This document shows positions 35,024 to 43,554 of a stretch of DNA of 64,000 nucleotides, piece by piece. Origin of the DNA: Azospirillum brasilense (GTDB lineage: Bacteria; Pseudomonadota; Alphaproteobacteria; Azospirillales; Azospirillaceae). Position numbers and translations under genes: made by a program. Position 1 is the stretch's first letter, and every line of letters starts with the position of its first letter. The notes under the pieces were generated by a model. That model did no database searches. It had not been told where the DNA came from and saw only the letters and a program-made list of their open reading frames with translations. Location: assembly GCF_005222205.1 (NCBI RefSeq), contig NZ_CP032346.1:725001-789000 (forward strand). Reading direction: 5' to 3'.

Positions 35024-36223
35024 TCAGCCCGGCGGAGACGAGCCGAACCCGTCGAACAGGCCCGGCTCCGCCTCGGTCTCCGGGTCGAGCAGGTCGGTGC
35101 AGCCGACGCCGATCAGGCGGATCGACCGCCCGTCCGGCTCGGCGTCCAGCATCTCGCAGCCGGTCTGCCAGATCAGCCCCGCCGACCTCGCCGGCGGATC
35201 GACGCGGCGGGAGCGGGTGATCGTCTGGAAATCGGCGGTCTTCATCTTCAGCACCACGCTGCGCCCCCGCAGGCCCGCGGCGGACAGGCGGCGGGCCACC
35301 GTCTCGGCCAGCGGGAGCAGCGCGTCCTTCAGCGCGGCCTTGTCGGCGGTCTCCCAATCGAAGGTCGTCTCGGCGGAGATGCTCTTGCTCGGCGACTCCG
35401 GCTCCACCCGGCGGTCGTCCTGGCCGCGGGCGAAGCGGTGCAGCAGGCGGCCCATCTTGCCGTGGCGGCGCACGAGGTCGATCTCCGTCCAGCCGCGCAG
35501 GTCGCCGACCGTGCGGATGCCGTCCGACTGCAGCTTGCGCTGGAGCACCGGCCCGACACCCCACAGGATCGACACCGGCTTGGGCGCCAGGAAGTCCAGC
35601 GCCTGCCCCCGCCCGATCACCGAGAAGCCCCGCGGCTTCTCCAGATCGGAGGCGATCTTGGCGAACAGCTTGTTGTAGCTGAGCCCGACCGAGGCGGTGA
35701 TGCCCAACTGGTTTTCGAAGCGGCGGACCAGCTCGGCCAGCGCCTGGGCCGGGCTGATGCTCAGCCGCTCCGCGACGCCGGACAGGTCGAGGAAGGCCTC
35801 GTCGATGGACAGCGGCTCGACCAGCGGGGTGAAGGCGTGCATCAGCTCCCGCGCCTGCCGGCCCACCGCCTTGTACTTCGCCATGTCGGGCCGCAGCACG
35901 ACGGCGTCCGGGCAGGCCTCCATCGCCTGCCACATCGGCATGGCCGAGCGCACCCCGGCCATCCGCGCGATGTAGCAGCAGGCGGCGACCACCCCGCGCC
36001 GGTCGCCGCCGATGATCAGCGGGCGGCTGACCAGCTCGGGCCGGTCGCGCTTCTCCACCGTGGCGTAGAAGGCGTCGCAGTCGATGTGACCGATGGCGAG
36101 GCCGTGCAATTCCCCATGCCGGACCAGCCGCCGGCCGCCGCATTTCGGGCAGCGCGGCTCGCTCCCGCGGAGAGCCGCCGCGCAGTCGCGGCACAGGACC
36201 TTGCAATCGTCGAACACAGCCAT
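35024..36223 (-). CDS. dinB: DNA polymerase IV (Y-family) with N-terminal zinc ribbon
   Basis: 399 aa. Translesion polymerase with catalytic motifs IGHIDCDAFYATVEKR (first Asp) and LSIDEAFLDLSG (Asp-Glu), the thumb helix-hairpin-helix (SILWGVGPVLQRKLQSDGIRTVGDL), and a C-terminal little-finger domain. A GLFDGFG end could be a weak clamp-binding motif. The first 30 residues add a cysteine cluster (C11xxC14 and C25xxC28), probably a zinc ribbon absent from E. coli DinB. A LexA box lies 43 bases upstream of the start, so it should be SOS-induced. Confidence 0.94.
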   Translation of the reverse strand: MAVFDDCKVLCRDCAAALRGSEPRCPKCGGRRLVRHGELHGLAIGHIDCDAFYATVEKRDRPELVSRPLIIGGDRRGVVAACCYIARMAGVRSAMPMWQAMEACPDAVVLRPDMAKYKAVGRQARELMHAFTPLVEPLSIDEAFLDLSGVAERLSISPAQALAELVRRFENQLGITASVGLSYNKLFAKIASDLEKPRGFSVIGRGQALDFLAPKPVSILWGVGPVLQRKLQSDGIRTVGDLRGWTEIDLVRRHGKMGRLLHRFARGQDDRRVEPESPSKSISAETTFDWETADKAALKDALLPLAETVARRLSAAGLRGRSVVLKMKTADFQTITRSRRVDPPARSAGLIWQTGCEMLDAEPDGRSIRLIGVGCTDLLDPETEAEPGLFDGFGSSPPG

Positions 36224-36265
36224 GGCCGCAGTCTAGCAGGAGAACGCCCGCTGCGGGGAAGGAAT

Positions 36266-36280
36266 GTTCCTGTCCTGTTC
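36266..36280. promoter_or_regulatory. LexA (SOS) box of dinB
   Basis: GTTC (36266-36269), seven bases, GTTC (36277-36280). This is the exact alphaproteobacterial LexA operator, a direct repeat GTTC-N7-GTTC, placed 43 bases before the dinB start codon on the complementary strand. Confidence 0.85.
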
Positions 36281-36477
36281 CAGGCGGACGGTCACCGGCC
36301 GTCGATCCTGGACCGGAAGCGACGGGTTCCGACGGATCGTCCCGCTCCTCTCATCCATGCCGGCAGCCGGCCACGGCGAAATGTCGCAAGGGCGTTTATG
36401 CAATTAGGAATCACTTGCAACTTCAATCGCTGATAGGCAAAAGCTGTCGCCTCTCCACCGGATTGGATTGAGGTGCC

Positions 36478-36783
36478 ATGACTGAAAGCGCATCGCTGGC
36501 AGAAGCCGTCTGCCACGGACTGGCCTTGGCCGCGACCGTCGCCGGCATCACCGGATTCTACCTGTCGGCGCCGCGCCAGCAATGGCTGAGCCGCCCGTTG
36601 CCGGCCCGTCGCAGCCGCGTGGTTGGCACGCTCGCTCTTCTGGAGGGATGGCTGCTGTGGTCGGTGGTCATGCATCCGGCGACCGCGCTGTTCACCAGCC
36701 TCACCGTCGCGATGCTGCTCCTCACCATTCTGCCGTTCGCCGCCGCGGCACGCGGCGCCGTGCTCGCGCGCCGGGAGGGTTGA
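36478..36783 (+). CDS. Small membrane protein, DUF3325-like
   Basis: 101 aa with three hydrophobic segments (CHGLALAATVAGITGFYLSA, VVGTLALLEGWLLWSVVM, LFTSLTVAMLLLTILPFAAA). Size, topology and position beside a PepSY protein and a TonB receptor resemble DUF3325 proteins of iron-uptake loci; the assignment is by pattern, not by a decisive motif. It ends three bases before the next gene. A weak Fur-like stretch lies at 36400-36418 (10 of 19 consensus bases), not strong enough to claim. Confidence 0.65.
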   Translation: MTESASLAEAVCHGLALAATVAGITGFYLSAPRQQWLSRPLPARRSRVVGTLALLEGWLLWSVVMHPATALFTSLTVAMLLLTILPFAAAARGAVLARREG

Positions 36784-36786
36784 GCG

Positions 36787-37104
36787 ATGGCCGATGCGTC
36801 GCCAACCCACAAGACACCGGCACCGATCCGTCCTGACTGGTGGAGCAAGAGTCTGGCCGGCGTGGTCCTGGGATTCGCGCTGGCCATCGCCCTGTCGGGA
36901 CTGTTCGCCTGGATCGGCCCCGGCGGGCCGGCTGCGGTGAACAAGCTGCAACTCGTCATGTGGCTCGTCGTCCCGATCTGGCTGGCGGTCGTCAGCGCCT
37001 GCTTCCTGTTCCGCAGCGGGCGTCAGGCCTGGCTGTGGCTGGGCTGTGCCAACGTCCTGGCCCACACCGCGCTGCTCGCCGCGCGCAGCCCGCTGCTGCA
37101 CTGA
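36787..37104 (+). CDS. Small membrane protein, DUF3649-like
   Basis: 105 aa with three hydrophobic segments (AGVVLGFALAIALSGLFAWIG, LQLVMWLVVPIWLAVVSACFLF, AWLWLGCANVLAHTALLAA) and a short cytoplasmic start (PDWWSKSL). In other proteobacteria a DUF3649 iron-transport protein, a DUF3325 protein and a PepSY protein form a cluster beside siderophore receptors, and this order fits. Function unproven. It lies between the DUF3325-like gene and the PepSY gene in one likely transcript. Confidence 0.65.
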   Translation: MADASPTHKTPAPIRPDWWSKSLAGVVLGFALAIALSGLFAWIGPGGPAAVNKLQLVMWLVVPIWLAVVSACFLFRSGRQAWLWLGCANVLAHTALLAARSPLLH

Positions 37105-37147
37105 CCCGTCGCCCACCCGTCCCGCCCTCACAGCCGCGAGCCGAGCC

Positions 37148-38788
37148 ATGGCCATCCGCACCGACGTCGTGCGCCTCTACCGGCAGATCCACACCTGGAC
37201 CGGCATCCTGACCGGGTTGATCCTGTTCGTCTGCTTCTATGCCGGCGCCCTCACCATGTTCAAGGAACCGCTGGAACGCTGGATCACGCCTCCGGCGGCG
37301 GTGACTCCGGCGACGCTCGACCGGGCGGAGGAACTGGTCGCCGCCACGCGCGCCCTGCGGCCGGAGGTGCGGGACTTCACCCTGGCGGTGGAACCAGCGC
37401 TGGCCGGAGAGGCGCCGTTGCGCCTGACCTGGACGGAGGAGCGCTTCGACCCCGCTCCCTGGGCCGCCACCCTGGCGCCGGACGGATCGGTGGCGGTGGA
37501 GCAGCTCAACCCGTCCGGCATCGGGCTGCTGGTGGACTTCCTCCATCGCACGGTGGGCATTCCGGGCGATCTCGACATCGGCACGACGGTGACCGGCGTC
37601 GCCAGCGCGCTCTACGTCGTGGCGCTGGTGTCCGGCGTGATCATCCTGCTGCCGTCGCTGGTCAAGGATTTCCTGATCCTGCGCGTCACCCGGAACGTGA
37701 AGCGCCTGTGGCTGGACGCCCACAACGTGCTGGGGCTGATCAGCCTGCCCTTCCACCTCGTCATCGCCCTGTCGGCGGTGGTGTTCGGGCTGCACGACCA
37801 CATCTACGACACGTTGGACCGCGTGGTCTATGGCGGGCAGATGCGCGCCGTGGCGGCGGCCAGCAGCCCCTTCCGCACGGTGTCGAAGGACATGGGCCCG
37901 GCGGTCATGCTGCCGCCGAAGGCGTTCCTGGCGCGCGCCCACAGCCTCTCGCCCGGCTTCCAGCCGGTCAGCCTGGAGTATCACGACGCCGGCACCGGGG
38001 CCGCCACCGTGCGCGTCTGGGGACATGACCCGCGCTATCTGGTGCGGCGGGAGGGCTTCGTGCTGATGGGGGCCGTGGACGGCCGGATCATCGACACCGA
38101 ATACATGCCGGGCCACCAGAACGGCTGGTCGGCCACTGTTTCCGCCTTCTTCGCGCTGCATTTCGGGAGCTTCGGCGGCGGCATCGTGCGCTGGTCCTAT
38201 TTCCTGCTCGGGCTGGCCGGGGCGGGGCTGTTCTACACCGGCAACCTGCTGTGGATCGAGTCGCGGCGGCGGACGGAGCGGCAGGCGAAAGGCCGTCCGG
38301 GCAGCGGCCCGGTCGAGCAGAGCCGCGCCACCCGCCTGCTGGCCGCCGGGACGGTGGGGGTCTGCCTGGGCTGCGTGGCCGGTTTGTCGCTGACCATCGC
38401 CGCCGGGAAATGGCTGAGCGGGCTGGTGGACGACCTGCACGCCTGGCATTGGGGCGTCTACTACGCAACCTTCCTGGGCGCCTGCGCCTGGGCCTTCCTG
38501 CGCGGGGCGGCCCGCGCTGGGGTGGAGCTTCTGTGGGCCAGCGCGGCGGCCACCGCCGCCATCCCGGCGACGTCGCTGCTGGGTCTTTTCATGCCGGGTC
38601 TTTGGCTGTCGGACGGGCTGATCGGTGTCGATCTGGTTGCGTTGGCCGGCGCGCTGGCCTTCGCCGCACTGGCCCGCAGCGCGGAACGGCGCGCCCTCAG
38701 CGGTCCTCGGGACAGCGTTTGGGCAGCCACGGCCGAGCGCCCGAAATCGGAAATGGGCATCCAACCGCTGGCCCACCCGGCGGAGTGA
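37148..38788 (+). CDS. PepSY-associated membrane protein (iron-locus type)
   Basis: 546 aa. Starts at MAIRTDVVRLYRQIHTWTGILTGLILFVCFYAGALTMF, the classic PepSY_TM entry helix with a conserved histidine, followed by a periplasmic PepSY-like region, NVKRLWLDAHNVLGLISLPFHLVIALSAVVF, a second periplasmic domain, a third membrane block near FGGGIVRWSYFLLGLAGAGLFYTGNLLWIE, and about four C-terminal helices. Related proteins are proposed to reduce ferric siderophores in the periplasm or inner membrane. A hairpin ends the transcript before the Fur box. Confidence 0.88.
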   Translation: MAIRTDVVRLYRQIHTWTGILTGLILFVCFYAGALTMFKEPLERWITPPAAVTPATLDRAEELVAATRALRPEVRDFTLAVEPALAGEAPLRLTWTEERFDPAPWAATLAPDGSVAVEQLNPSGIGLLVDFLHRTVGIPGDLDIGTTVTGVASALYVVALVSGVIILLPSLVKDFLILRVTRNVKRLWLDAHNVLGLISLPFHLVIALSAVVFGLHDHIYDTLDRVVYGGQMRAVAAASSPFRTVSKDMGPAVMLPPKAFLARAHSLSPGFQPVSLEYHDAGTGAATVRVWGHDPRYLVRREGFVLMGAVDGRIIDTEYMPGHQNGWSATVSAFFALHFGSFGGGIVRWSYFLLGLAGAGLFYTGNLLWIESRRRTERQAKGRPGSGPVEQSRATRLLAAGTVGVCLGCVAGLSLTIAAGKWLSGLVDDLHAWHWGVYYATFLGACAWAFLRGAARAGVELLWASAAATAAIPATSLLGLFMPGLWLSDGLIGVDLVALAGALAFAALARSAERRALSGPRDSVWAATAERPKSEMGIQPLAHPAE

Positions 38789-38820
38789 GCGGGAGCGCCC
38801 GAAAAACAACCGGACCGAGT

Positions 38821-38848
38821 CATATCCCTTGCGGCCATAAGGGATATG
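38821..38848 (+). terminator. Hairpin after the PepSY gene
   Basis: CATATCCCTT (38821-38830), eight-base loop, AAGGGATATG (38839-38848): a perfect ten-pair stem 32 bases after the PepSY stop and 25 bases before the Fur box. No T-run follows, so termination would be weak or factor-assisted. Confidence 0.5.
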
Positions 38849-38872
38849 CACTAACAATCTAAGCACGTTATT

Positions 38873-38891
38873 GCGAATGATTCGCATTAGC
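38873..38891 (+). promoter_or_regulatory. Fur box of the siderophore receptor gene
   Basis: GCGAATGATTCGCATTAGC matches 13 of 19 positions of the Fur consensus (GATAATGATAATCATTATC). It contains a perfect TGCGAAT-G-ATTCGCA 7-1-7 palindrome (38872-38886). It lies about 30 bases upstream of the receptor start, so iron repression through Fur or a related regulator is expected. Confidence 0.75.
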
Positions 38892-38918
38892 ATCTACGGA
38901 TACGCCTAATCAGGGGAC

Positions 38919-40931
38919 ATGAGCATGACCATTCGCACATCGGGGGCGTGTGCAAAGGAAGGGGCGGCAGCGGGCCGTCCGGTGACGGCAGGGAAATCCG
39001 CAACCATGGTGGGTGCGGCTCTGGCGGCGGCGCTGGCGGGGGGAACGCCGGCGCTGGCCCAGCAGGCCGCCACGGAAGGGACGCCCGCCGGGGTCCAGAC
39101 GTTGGGTCCGGTGACGGTCACCGCGACCGGCACGGCACAAAGCACGCTGACCGCTCCCGCCTTCACCACCGTCATCACGTCGGAGGATCTGAAGAAGGAG
39201 GGCGTGGCCTCCTCCGGCCTGCCGGAGATCCTGGGCCGCTCGGTGGGCGTGAACGACCGCACCGACGCCACGGGCCGCGACGAGGTGGTGATCCGCGGCA
39301 TGGGCCAAAACTACTCGCTGGTGCTGGTGAACGGGCGCCGGGTGTCCACCTCCGACGCGCTGTGGCGCGGCGGCGACTTCGACTACCACTCGATCCCGAT
39401 GTCGGCCATCGAGCGGGTGGAGGTCGTGCGCGGCCCGATGTCGTCGCTCTACGGCTCCGACGCCATCGGCGGCGTGGTCAACATCATCACCAAGAAGCCG
39501 ACCGACAAGTGGTCGGGCGAGATCAACGGCGACTACCGCGTCGTCGAGCCGGGCCGCGGCGGCACCCAGTACCGCACCGGCCTCTACGCCGCCGGCCCGA
39601 TCGTGGACAAGGTGTCGGCCTCGGTCGCCGCCGAATACTTCAACCGGCAGGCCTGGTACGACGACTCCCGCTACAACGGCGTCGTTCCGGTCCTGGAAAA
39701 GAAGAACCTGGCGAACCTTCTGACCACGCTGGCCTTCGACGTGACGGAGAACCAGACGCTGGAGGCCAATTACGGCCTGAACCGCGACAACCGCCCCCGC
39801 GGCTACTACGACCGCTGGCTCTCCTCCCAGAAGCAGGAGATCGTCCGCAACACCTTCGGCGCCGCCCATCGCGGCAACTGGAGCTGGGGCGACACGCTGT
39901 TGGAGGCCAACTACGAAGACGGCCGCATCGACGACTACAACTCGTCCTTCAACGCGCCGCAGCAGCGGCACCTGAAGGAGAAGAACCTCTTCCTGCACGG
40001 CCGCTCCAACTTCCAGCTCGGCTTCAACCGGCTGACCGCGGGCGCGGAATACCGCAAGCAGACGGTGGAGGACCCCAACACCTTCCTGCAGTCCGGCAAG
40101 TCGGAGATCGGGCAGAAGGCGGTCTATCTTCAGGACCAGATCGGGCTGATCGACGGGCTGACCCTGACGGTCGGCACCCGCTACGACCATCACGAGATCT
40201 TCGGCGGCAACTTCACCAGCCGCGCCAACGTCGTCTACGCGCTGACCGACGCGCTGTCGCTGAAGGCTGGCGTCAGCCAGGGCTACAAGGCGCCGGACGC
40301 CTACCAGCTCAGCCGCGAATACCGGGTGGTGAGCTGCGGCGGCCGCTGCTTCCTGTCGGGCAACCCGGACCTCGAGCCGGAGACCAGCACCAACTACGAG
40401 ATCGGCCTGGAAACCCGCTATGACCGCTGGGACGGCAGCGTCGTGCTGTTCCACAACAAGGTCAAGGACATGATCCAGGCGGTCTACAGCGCGGGGCCGC
40501 CGCCCTCCCGCCATTGGAGCAACATCAACAATGTGGACATCTCGGGCGTCGAGGTGACCGGCTCGGTCAGCCTGACTCCGAAGCTGCTGCTGTCGGGCAA
40601 CTACACCTACCTCTACACCGAGCAGAGCAACGGTGCGGAGCTGGACTACCGTCCGCGCCACAAGGTCAACGCCTCCCTGACTTGGCAGGCGCTGGACACC
40701 GTCAGCACGTCGGTGTCGACCAGCTACACCGGCCCGCAGCTGCAGGGCACCAGCAAGATGCCCGGCTACACCCTGCTGAACTGGGGCGTCAGCGCCGACG
40801 TCACCGAGGCGCTGACCATCGGGGCCGGCGTCAAGAACATCACCGACGTGATCCTCAGCGAGAAGAACGTCAACTTCACGTCGGTGGAGGTGGGGCGCAA
40901 CTACTACGTCTCCGCCAACTACCGCTTCTGA
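38919..40931 (+). CDS. TonB-dependent catecholate siderophore receptor
   Basis: 670 aa outer-membrane receptor. A long signal region ends near TPALAQQ, a TonB-box-like LGPVTVTA follows, then a plug domain (PEILGRSVGVNDRTDATGRDEVVIRGMGQNYSLVLVNGRRV...SIPMSAIERVEVVRGPMSSLYGSDAIGGVVNIITKKP), and a 22-stranded barrel ending in the aromatic YYVSANYRF. The plug and SRYDSNG-like loops resemble FepA/PfeA/CirA receptors for ferric catecholates. ATG 38919 and 38925 are both possible. The adjacent synthesis genes make the cognate ligand likely to be the locus's own siderophore. Confidence 0.93.
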   Translation: MSMTIRTSGACAKEGAAAGRPVTAGKSATMVGAALAAALAGGTPALAQQAATEGTPAGVQTLGPVTVTATGTAQSTLTAPAFTTVITSEDLKKEGVASSGLPEILGRSVGVNDRTDATGRDEVVIRGMGQNYSLVLVNGRRVSTSDALWRGGDFDYHSIPMSAIERVEVVRGPMSSLYGSDAIGGVVNIITKKPTDKWSGEINGDYRVVEPGRGGTQYRTGLYAAGPIVDKVSASVAAEYFNRQAWYDDSRYNGVVPVLEKKNLANLLTTLAFDVTENQTLEANYGLNRDNRPRGYYDRWLSSQKQEIVRNTFGAAHRGNWSWGDTLLEANYEDGRIDDYNSSFNAPQQRHLKEKNLFLHGRSNFQLGFNRLTAGAEYRKQTVEDPNTFLQSGKSEIGQKAVYLQDQIGLIDGLTLTVGTRYDHHEIFGGNFTSRANVVYALTDALSLKAGVSQGYKAPDAYQLSREYRVVSCGGRCFLSGNPDLEPETSTNYEIGLETRYDRWDGSVVLFHNKVKDMIQAVYSAGPPPSRHWSNINNVDISGVEVTGSVSLTPKLLLSGNYTYLYTEQSNGAELDYRPRHKVNASLTWQALDTVSTSVSTSYTGPQLQGTSKMPGYTLLNWGVSADVTEALTIGAGVKNITDVILSEKNVNFTSVEVGRNYYVSANYRF

Positions 40932-40940
40932 TCCGCCGCC

Positions 40941-40970
40941 GCCCGTCCCCGGCCCGCGCCGGGGGCGGGC
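40941..40970 (+). terminator. GC hairpin between receptor and exporter
   Basis: GCCCGTCCCCGGC (40941-40953), four-base loop, GCCGGGGGCGGGC (40958-40970): 13 pairs with one G-T mismatch that would be a G-U wobble in RNA. It begins 10 bases after the receptor stop and could partly stop transcription, giving more receptor than exporter. Confidence 0.5.
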
Positions 40971-41037
40971 GCGCCCGCTTTCTGAAAGCCGCCTTCGGCC
41001 CTTTTGCCGCGGGCGCCGGTGCCGGAAAGGCCCGCCC

Positions 41038-42300
41038 ATGATCCTGTCGAACCTTTTTGTCGATGTCAGCCTTCTGAGGACCAACCCCGATTTCCGCCGC
41101 GTGCTGATCGCCCGGACGATCTCGCTGATGGCGCTCGGCCTGCTGTCGGTGGCGGTGCCGCTCCAGGTCTACGCCCTCACCGGGTCGAGCCTTCAGGTCG
41201 GGGTCGCCGCCGCCTGCGACGGTGTCGGCATGTTCCTGGGGCTTCTGCTGGGCGGCGTGCTGGCCGACCGGATGGACCGCCGCCGGTTGATCCTGGTCGC
41301 CCGCGGCGTCTGCGGCCTGGGCTTCCTCGGGCTGGCGTCCAACGCGGCGCTGCCCTCCCCGTCGCTTCCGGCGATCTACGCCCTGTCCTTCTGGGACGGC
41401 TTCTTCGGTGCCATCGGCGTCAACGCCCTGCTGGCGGCGATGCCCCATCTCGTCGGACGCGCCAATCTGGTGCAGGCCCGCGCGCTGGGCATGCTGTCGA
41501 TGCGCGTCGCCACCATCCTGTCGCCGGCGCTGGGCGGCCTGCTGATCGCCGGGCTGGGGGTCGGCTGGGTCTATCTGCTGACGGCGCTGGGCACCGGGCT
41601 GACCGTCCTGACGCTGCTCGGCCTGCCCCGGATGATGCCGCCGGGCGAGGCCGGGGAGAATCCGCTGCGCGCCATGGCGCAGGCCTTAGCCTTCCTCTTC
41701 GGTCACAAGGTGATTTTGAGCGTGGTGGCGCTGGGGTGCCTGACCACGGTCGCCACATCCATCCGCATCCTCTTCCCGGCTTTGGTCGAGGAGGTGTTCG
41801 GCGGCGGCGCCTTCGAGACCGGGCTGATGTACAGCGCCGTTCCAGTCGGGGCGACGCTGGGCGCCGCGCTCAGCGGCTGGGCCGCGCGGCTGGAGCGTCC
41901 GGGACTGGTGATGGGCGGCGCCTGCATGAGCGCCTTCGCCTGCATCGCCGTGATCGGGGCGGCCGGAAGCCTTCCCAATGGTTTCTATGTGGCGCTGCCC
42001 GTGCTGGTGCTGTTCGGCTACGCCACCTCCATCGCCTCGCTCCTGGAATACAGCATGGTCCAGGGCCACACGCCCGACCACCTGCTGGGTCGCGTCAACA
42101 GCCTGTGGACCGCGCAGGACGTGTTCGGCGACAGCGCCGGCACCATCGGCATGGGCCTGCTGGCGGCGCTGATGAGCCCCGCCGCGGGAATCCTGGCGCT
42201 GGGCCTGGGCGCATTGGCGCTCGCCGCCGCCGTGACCGCCACCGCCACCACGATGCGCGGAGCGCCGATGAGCGACCCCGCCCTGGAGGGAACCGGATGA
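41038..42300 (+). CDS. entS: EntS-like MFS siderophore exporter
   Basis: 420 aa major-facilitator protein. The start SNLFVDVSLLRTNPDFRRVLIARTISLMALGLLSVAVPLQVY and the loop GGVLADRMDRRRLILVAR (motif A) match EntS, as does the HTPDHLLGRVNSLWTAQDVFGDSAG block. Twelve hydrophobic segments. EntS exports enterobactin from the cytoplasm to the periplasm. It overlaps the RND adaptor gene (ATGA), so the two exporters are translated together. Confidence 0.9.
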   Translation: MILSNLFVDVSLLRTNPDFRRVLIARTISLMALGLLSVAVPLQVYALTGSSLQVGVAAACDGVGMFLGLLLGGVLADRMDRRRLILVARGVCGLGFLGLASNAALPSPSLPAIYALSFWDGFFGAIGVNALLAAMPHLVGRANLVQARALGMLSMRVATILSPALGGLLIAGLGVGWVYLLTALGTGLTVLTLLGLPRMMPPGEAGENPLRAMAQALAFLFGHKVILSVVALGCLTTVATSIRILFPALVEEVFGGGAFETGLMYSAVPVGATLGAALSGWAARLERPGLVMGGACMSAFACIAVIGAAGSLPNGFYVALPVLVLFGYATSIASLLEYSMVQGHTPDHLLGRVNSLWTAQDVFGDSAGTIGMGLLAALMSPAAGILALGLGALALAAAVTATATTMRGAPMSDPALEGTG

Positions 42301-43382
42301 TGACCCGCAGCATGCCGATCCTGCTGACCGCCGCGCTGCTCGCCGCGGCGCTTCCGGCCGCCGCACAGACACGGGTGAAGGTGACGGCGGTGGTCGCCGC
42401 CCCCGTCCGCCAGACGCTGCAGCTCCCCGGCACGCTGGTGTCGCCGCAGAGCAGCTCCCTCTCCGCCCAGGTCGAGGGCCGGGTGGACGCCCTGCTGGTC
42501 GAGGCCGGCGACCGGGTGGAGGCCGGGCACCCCCTGTTGCGGCTGGACGACACCATCGCCCGGCTGGACCTGGAGCGGCTGGAGCATTCCCTGGCCGAGG
42601 CCGAACACCTGCAACGCGACGCCCTGCGGCTGGCCCGTGAGGCGGAGGCGCTGGCCGGCGTGCAGAGCGTCTCGCAGTCCCGCTACCGCACGCAGCTCGC
42701 CCAGGCCGCCATCGAGGAGGCCAAGGTCCGCCAGCTCCGCGCCGCCGTCGCCATCCAGCGCGAGCAGGTGGCCCGTCACGGGCTGACCGCGCCCTTCGCC
42801 GGTGTGGTGACCGAACGGCGCACCGAACGCGGGCAATGGGTGGGGGCGGGCGTCTCTGTGCTTCAACTCACCGCCACCGACCCGCTGCGCGTCGTCGTCG
42901 ACGTGCCGGAGCGCCAGCACGGGCGCATCGAGGCCGGCACGCCGGTCACCGTTCTGATCGCCGATGCGGCGGCGGATGCCGGCATCGCCGCGGCGGTCGA
43001 GCGGGTGGTGCCCGCCGCCGATCCGGTCAGCCGCAGCTTCCGCATCCACATCGCGCTTCCCAACCCCGAGGGGCGGCTGATGCCCGGCATGTCGGCGCGC
43101 GTCGGCGTCGCGCTCGGCCCGGTGCCGGGAATGGCGGAGATCGCGCTCCAGGTCCCGGCGGACGCGGTGCAGCGCCATCCCGACGGCAGCGCCCGCGTCT
43201 GGGTGGTGCAGCGCGGCGGCGACGGGGCGGTGGCCCGCCCGGTGGCGGTGCGCACCGGCCGCCATTCCGGCGACCACGTGGAGGTCCTCAGCCCCGAGCT
43301 TCGTCCCGACGATCTGGTGGTCGTCCAGGGCAACGAGGGCCTGCGCCCCGACCAGCCGGTCGTCCCGGACATGGTGGGGTGA
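42297..43382 (+). CDS. RND efflux periplasmic adaptor (HlyD/MFP family)
   Basis: 361 aa. A signal peptide ending ALPAAAQ precedes the membrane-fusion layout: VTAVVAAPVRQTLQLPGTLVSPQSSSLSAQVEGRVDALLVEAGDRVEAGHPLLRLDD (lipoyl-like half), a short helical hairpin (LEHSLAEAEHLQRDALRLAREAEALAG), then TAPFAGVVTERRTERGQWVGAGVSVLQLT and beta-barrel regions. It would couple the RND pump to an outer-membrane channel; no TolC-like gene is present. ATGs at 42297 and 42300 both fit. Confidence 0.92.
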   Translation: MMTRSMPILLTAALLAAALPAAAQTRVKVTAVVAAPVRQTLQLPGTLVSPQSSSLSAQVEGRVDALLVEAGDRVEAGHPLLRLDDTIARLDLERLEHSLAEAEHLQRDALRLAREAEALAGVQSVSQSRYRTQLAQAAIEEAKVRQLRAAVAIQREQVARHGLTAPFAGVVTERRTERGQWVGAGVSVLQLTATDPLRVVVDVPERQHGRIEAGTPVTVLIADAAADAGIAAAVERVVPAADPVSRSFRIHIALPNPEGRLMPGMSARVGVALGPVPGMAEIALQVPADAVQRHPDGSARVWVVQRGGDGAVARPVAVRTGRHSGDHVEVLSPELRPDDLVVVQGNEGLRPDQPVVPDMVG

Positions 43383-43388
43383 GGAGCC

Positions 43389-43526
43389 CCCTCTCCCGCC
43401 CCGGGAGAGGGTGGCCCAAAGGGCCGGGTGAGGGTCCTGCGAGGATCAAGGCGCTGATTCTTGGCGGCACCCTCACCCTTCCCGCGCTCCGCGCGGGCCC
43501 CTTCCCTCTCCCGGGGCGGGAGAGGG
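43389..43526. repeat. GC-rich palindromic repeat, copy R2
   Basis: 138 bases with 23-base perfect inverted ends (43389-43411 and 43504-43526, CCCTCTCCCGCCCCGGGAGA and onward). The interior is the reverse complement of copy R1 at 16461-16606: both share GGTGAGGGTGC, GCCAAGAATC, GCGCC and GACCCTCA in the same order when aligned. It lies between the RND adaptor and pump genes. Confidence 0.85.
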
Positions 43527-43554
43527 AATCTTCAAGTTCCTACCCGGAGTCACG

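Noticed and set aside
36400..36418. Possible Fur box before the DUF3325-like gene
   Set aside because: Only 10 of 19 consensus positions match; the other two sites in the locus match 13 and 16.
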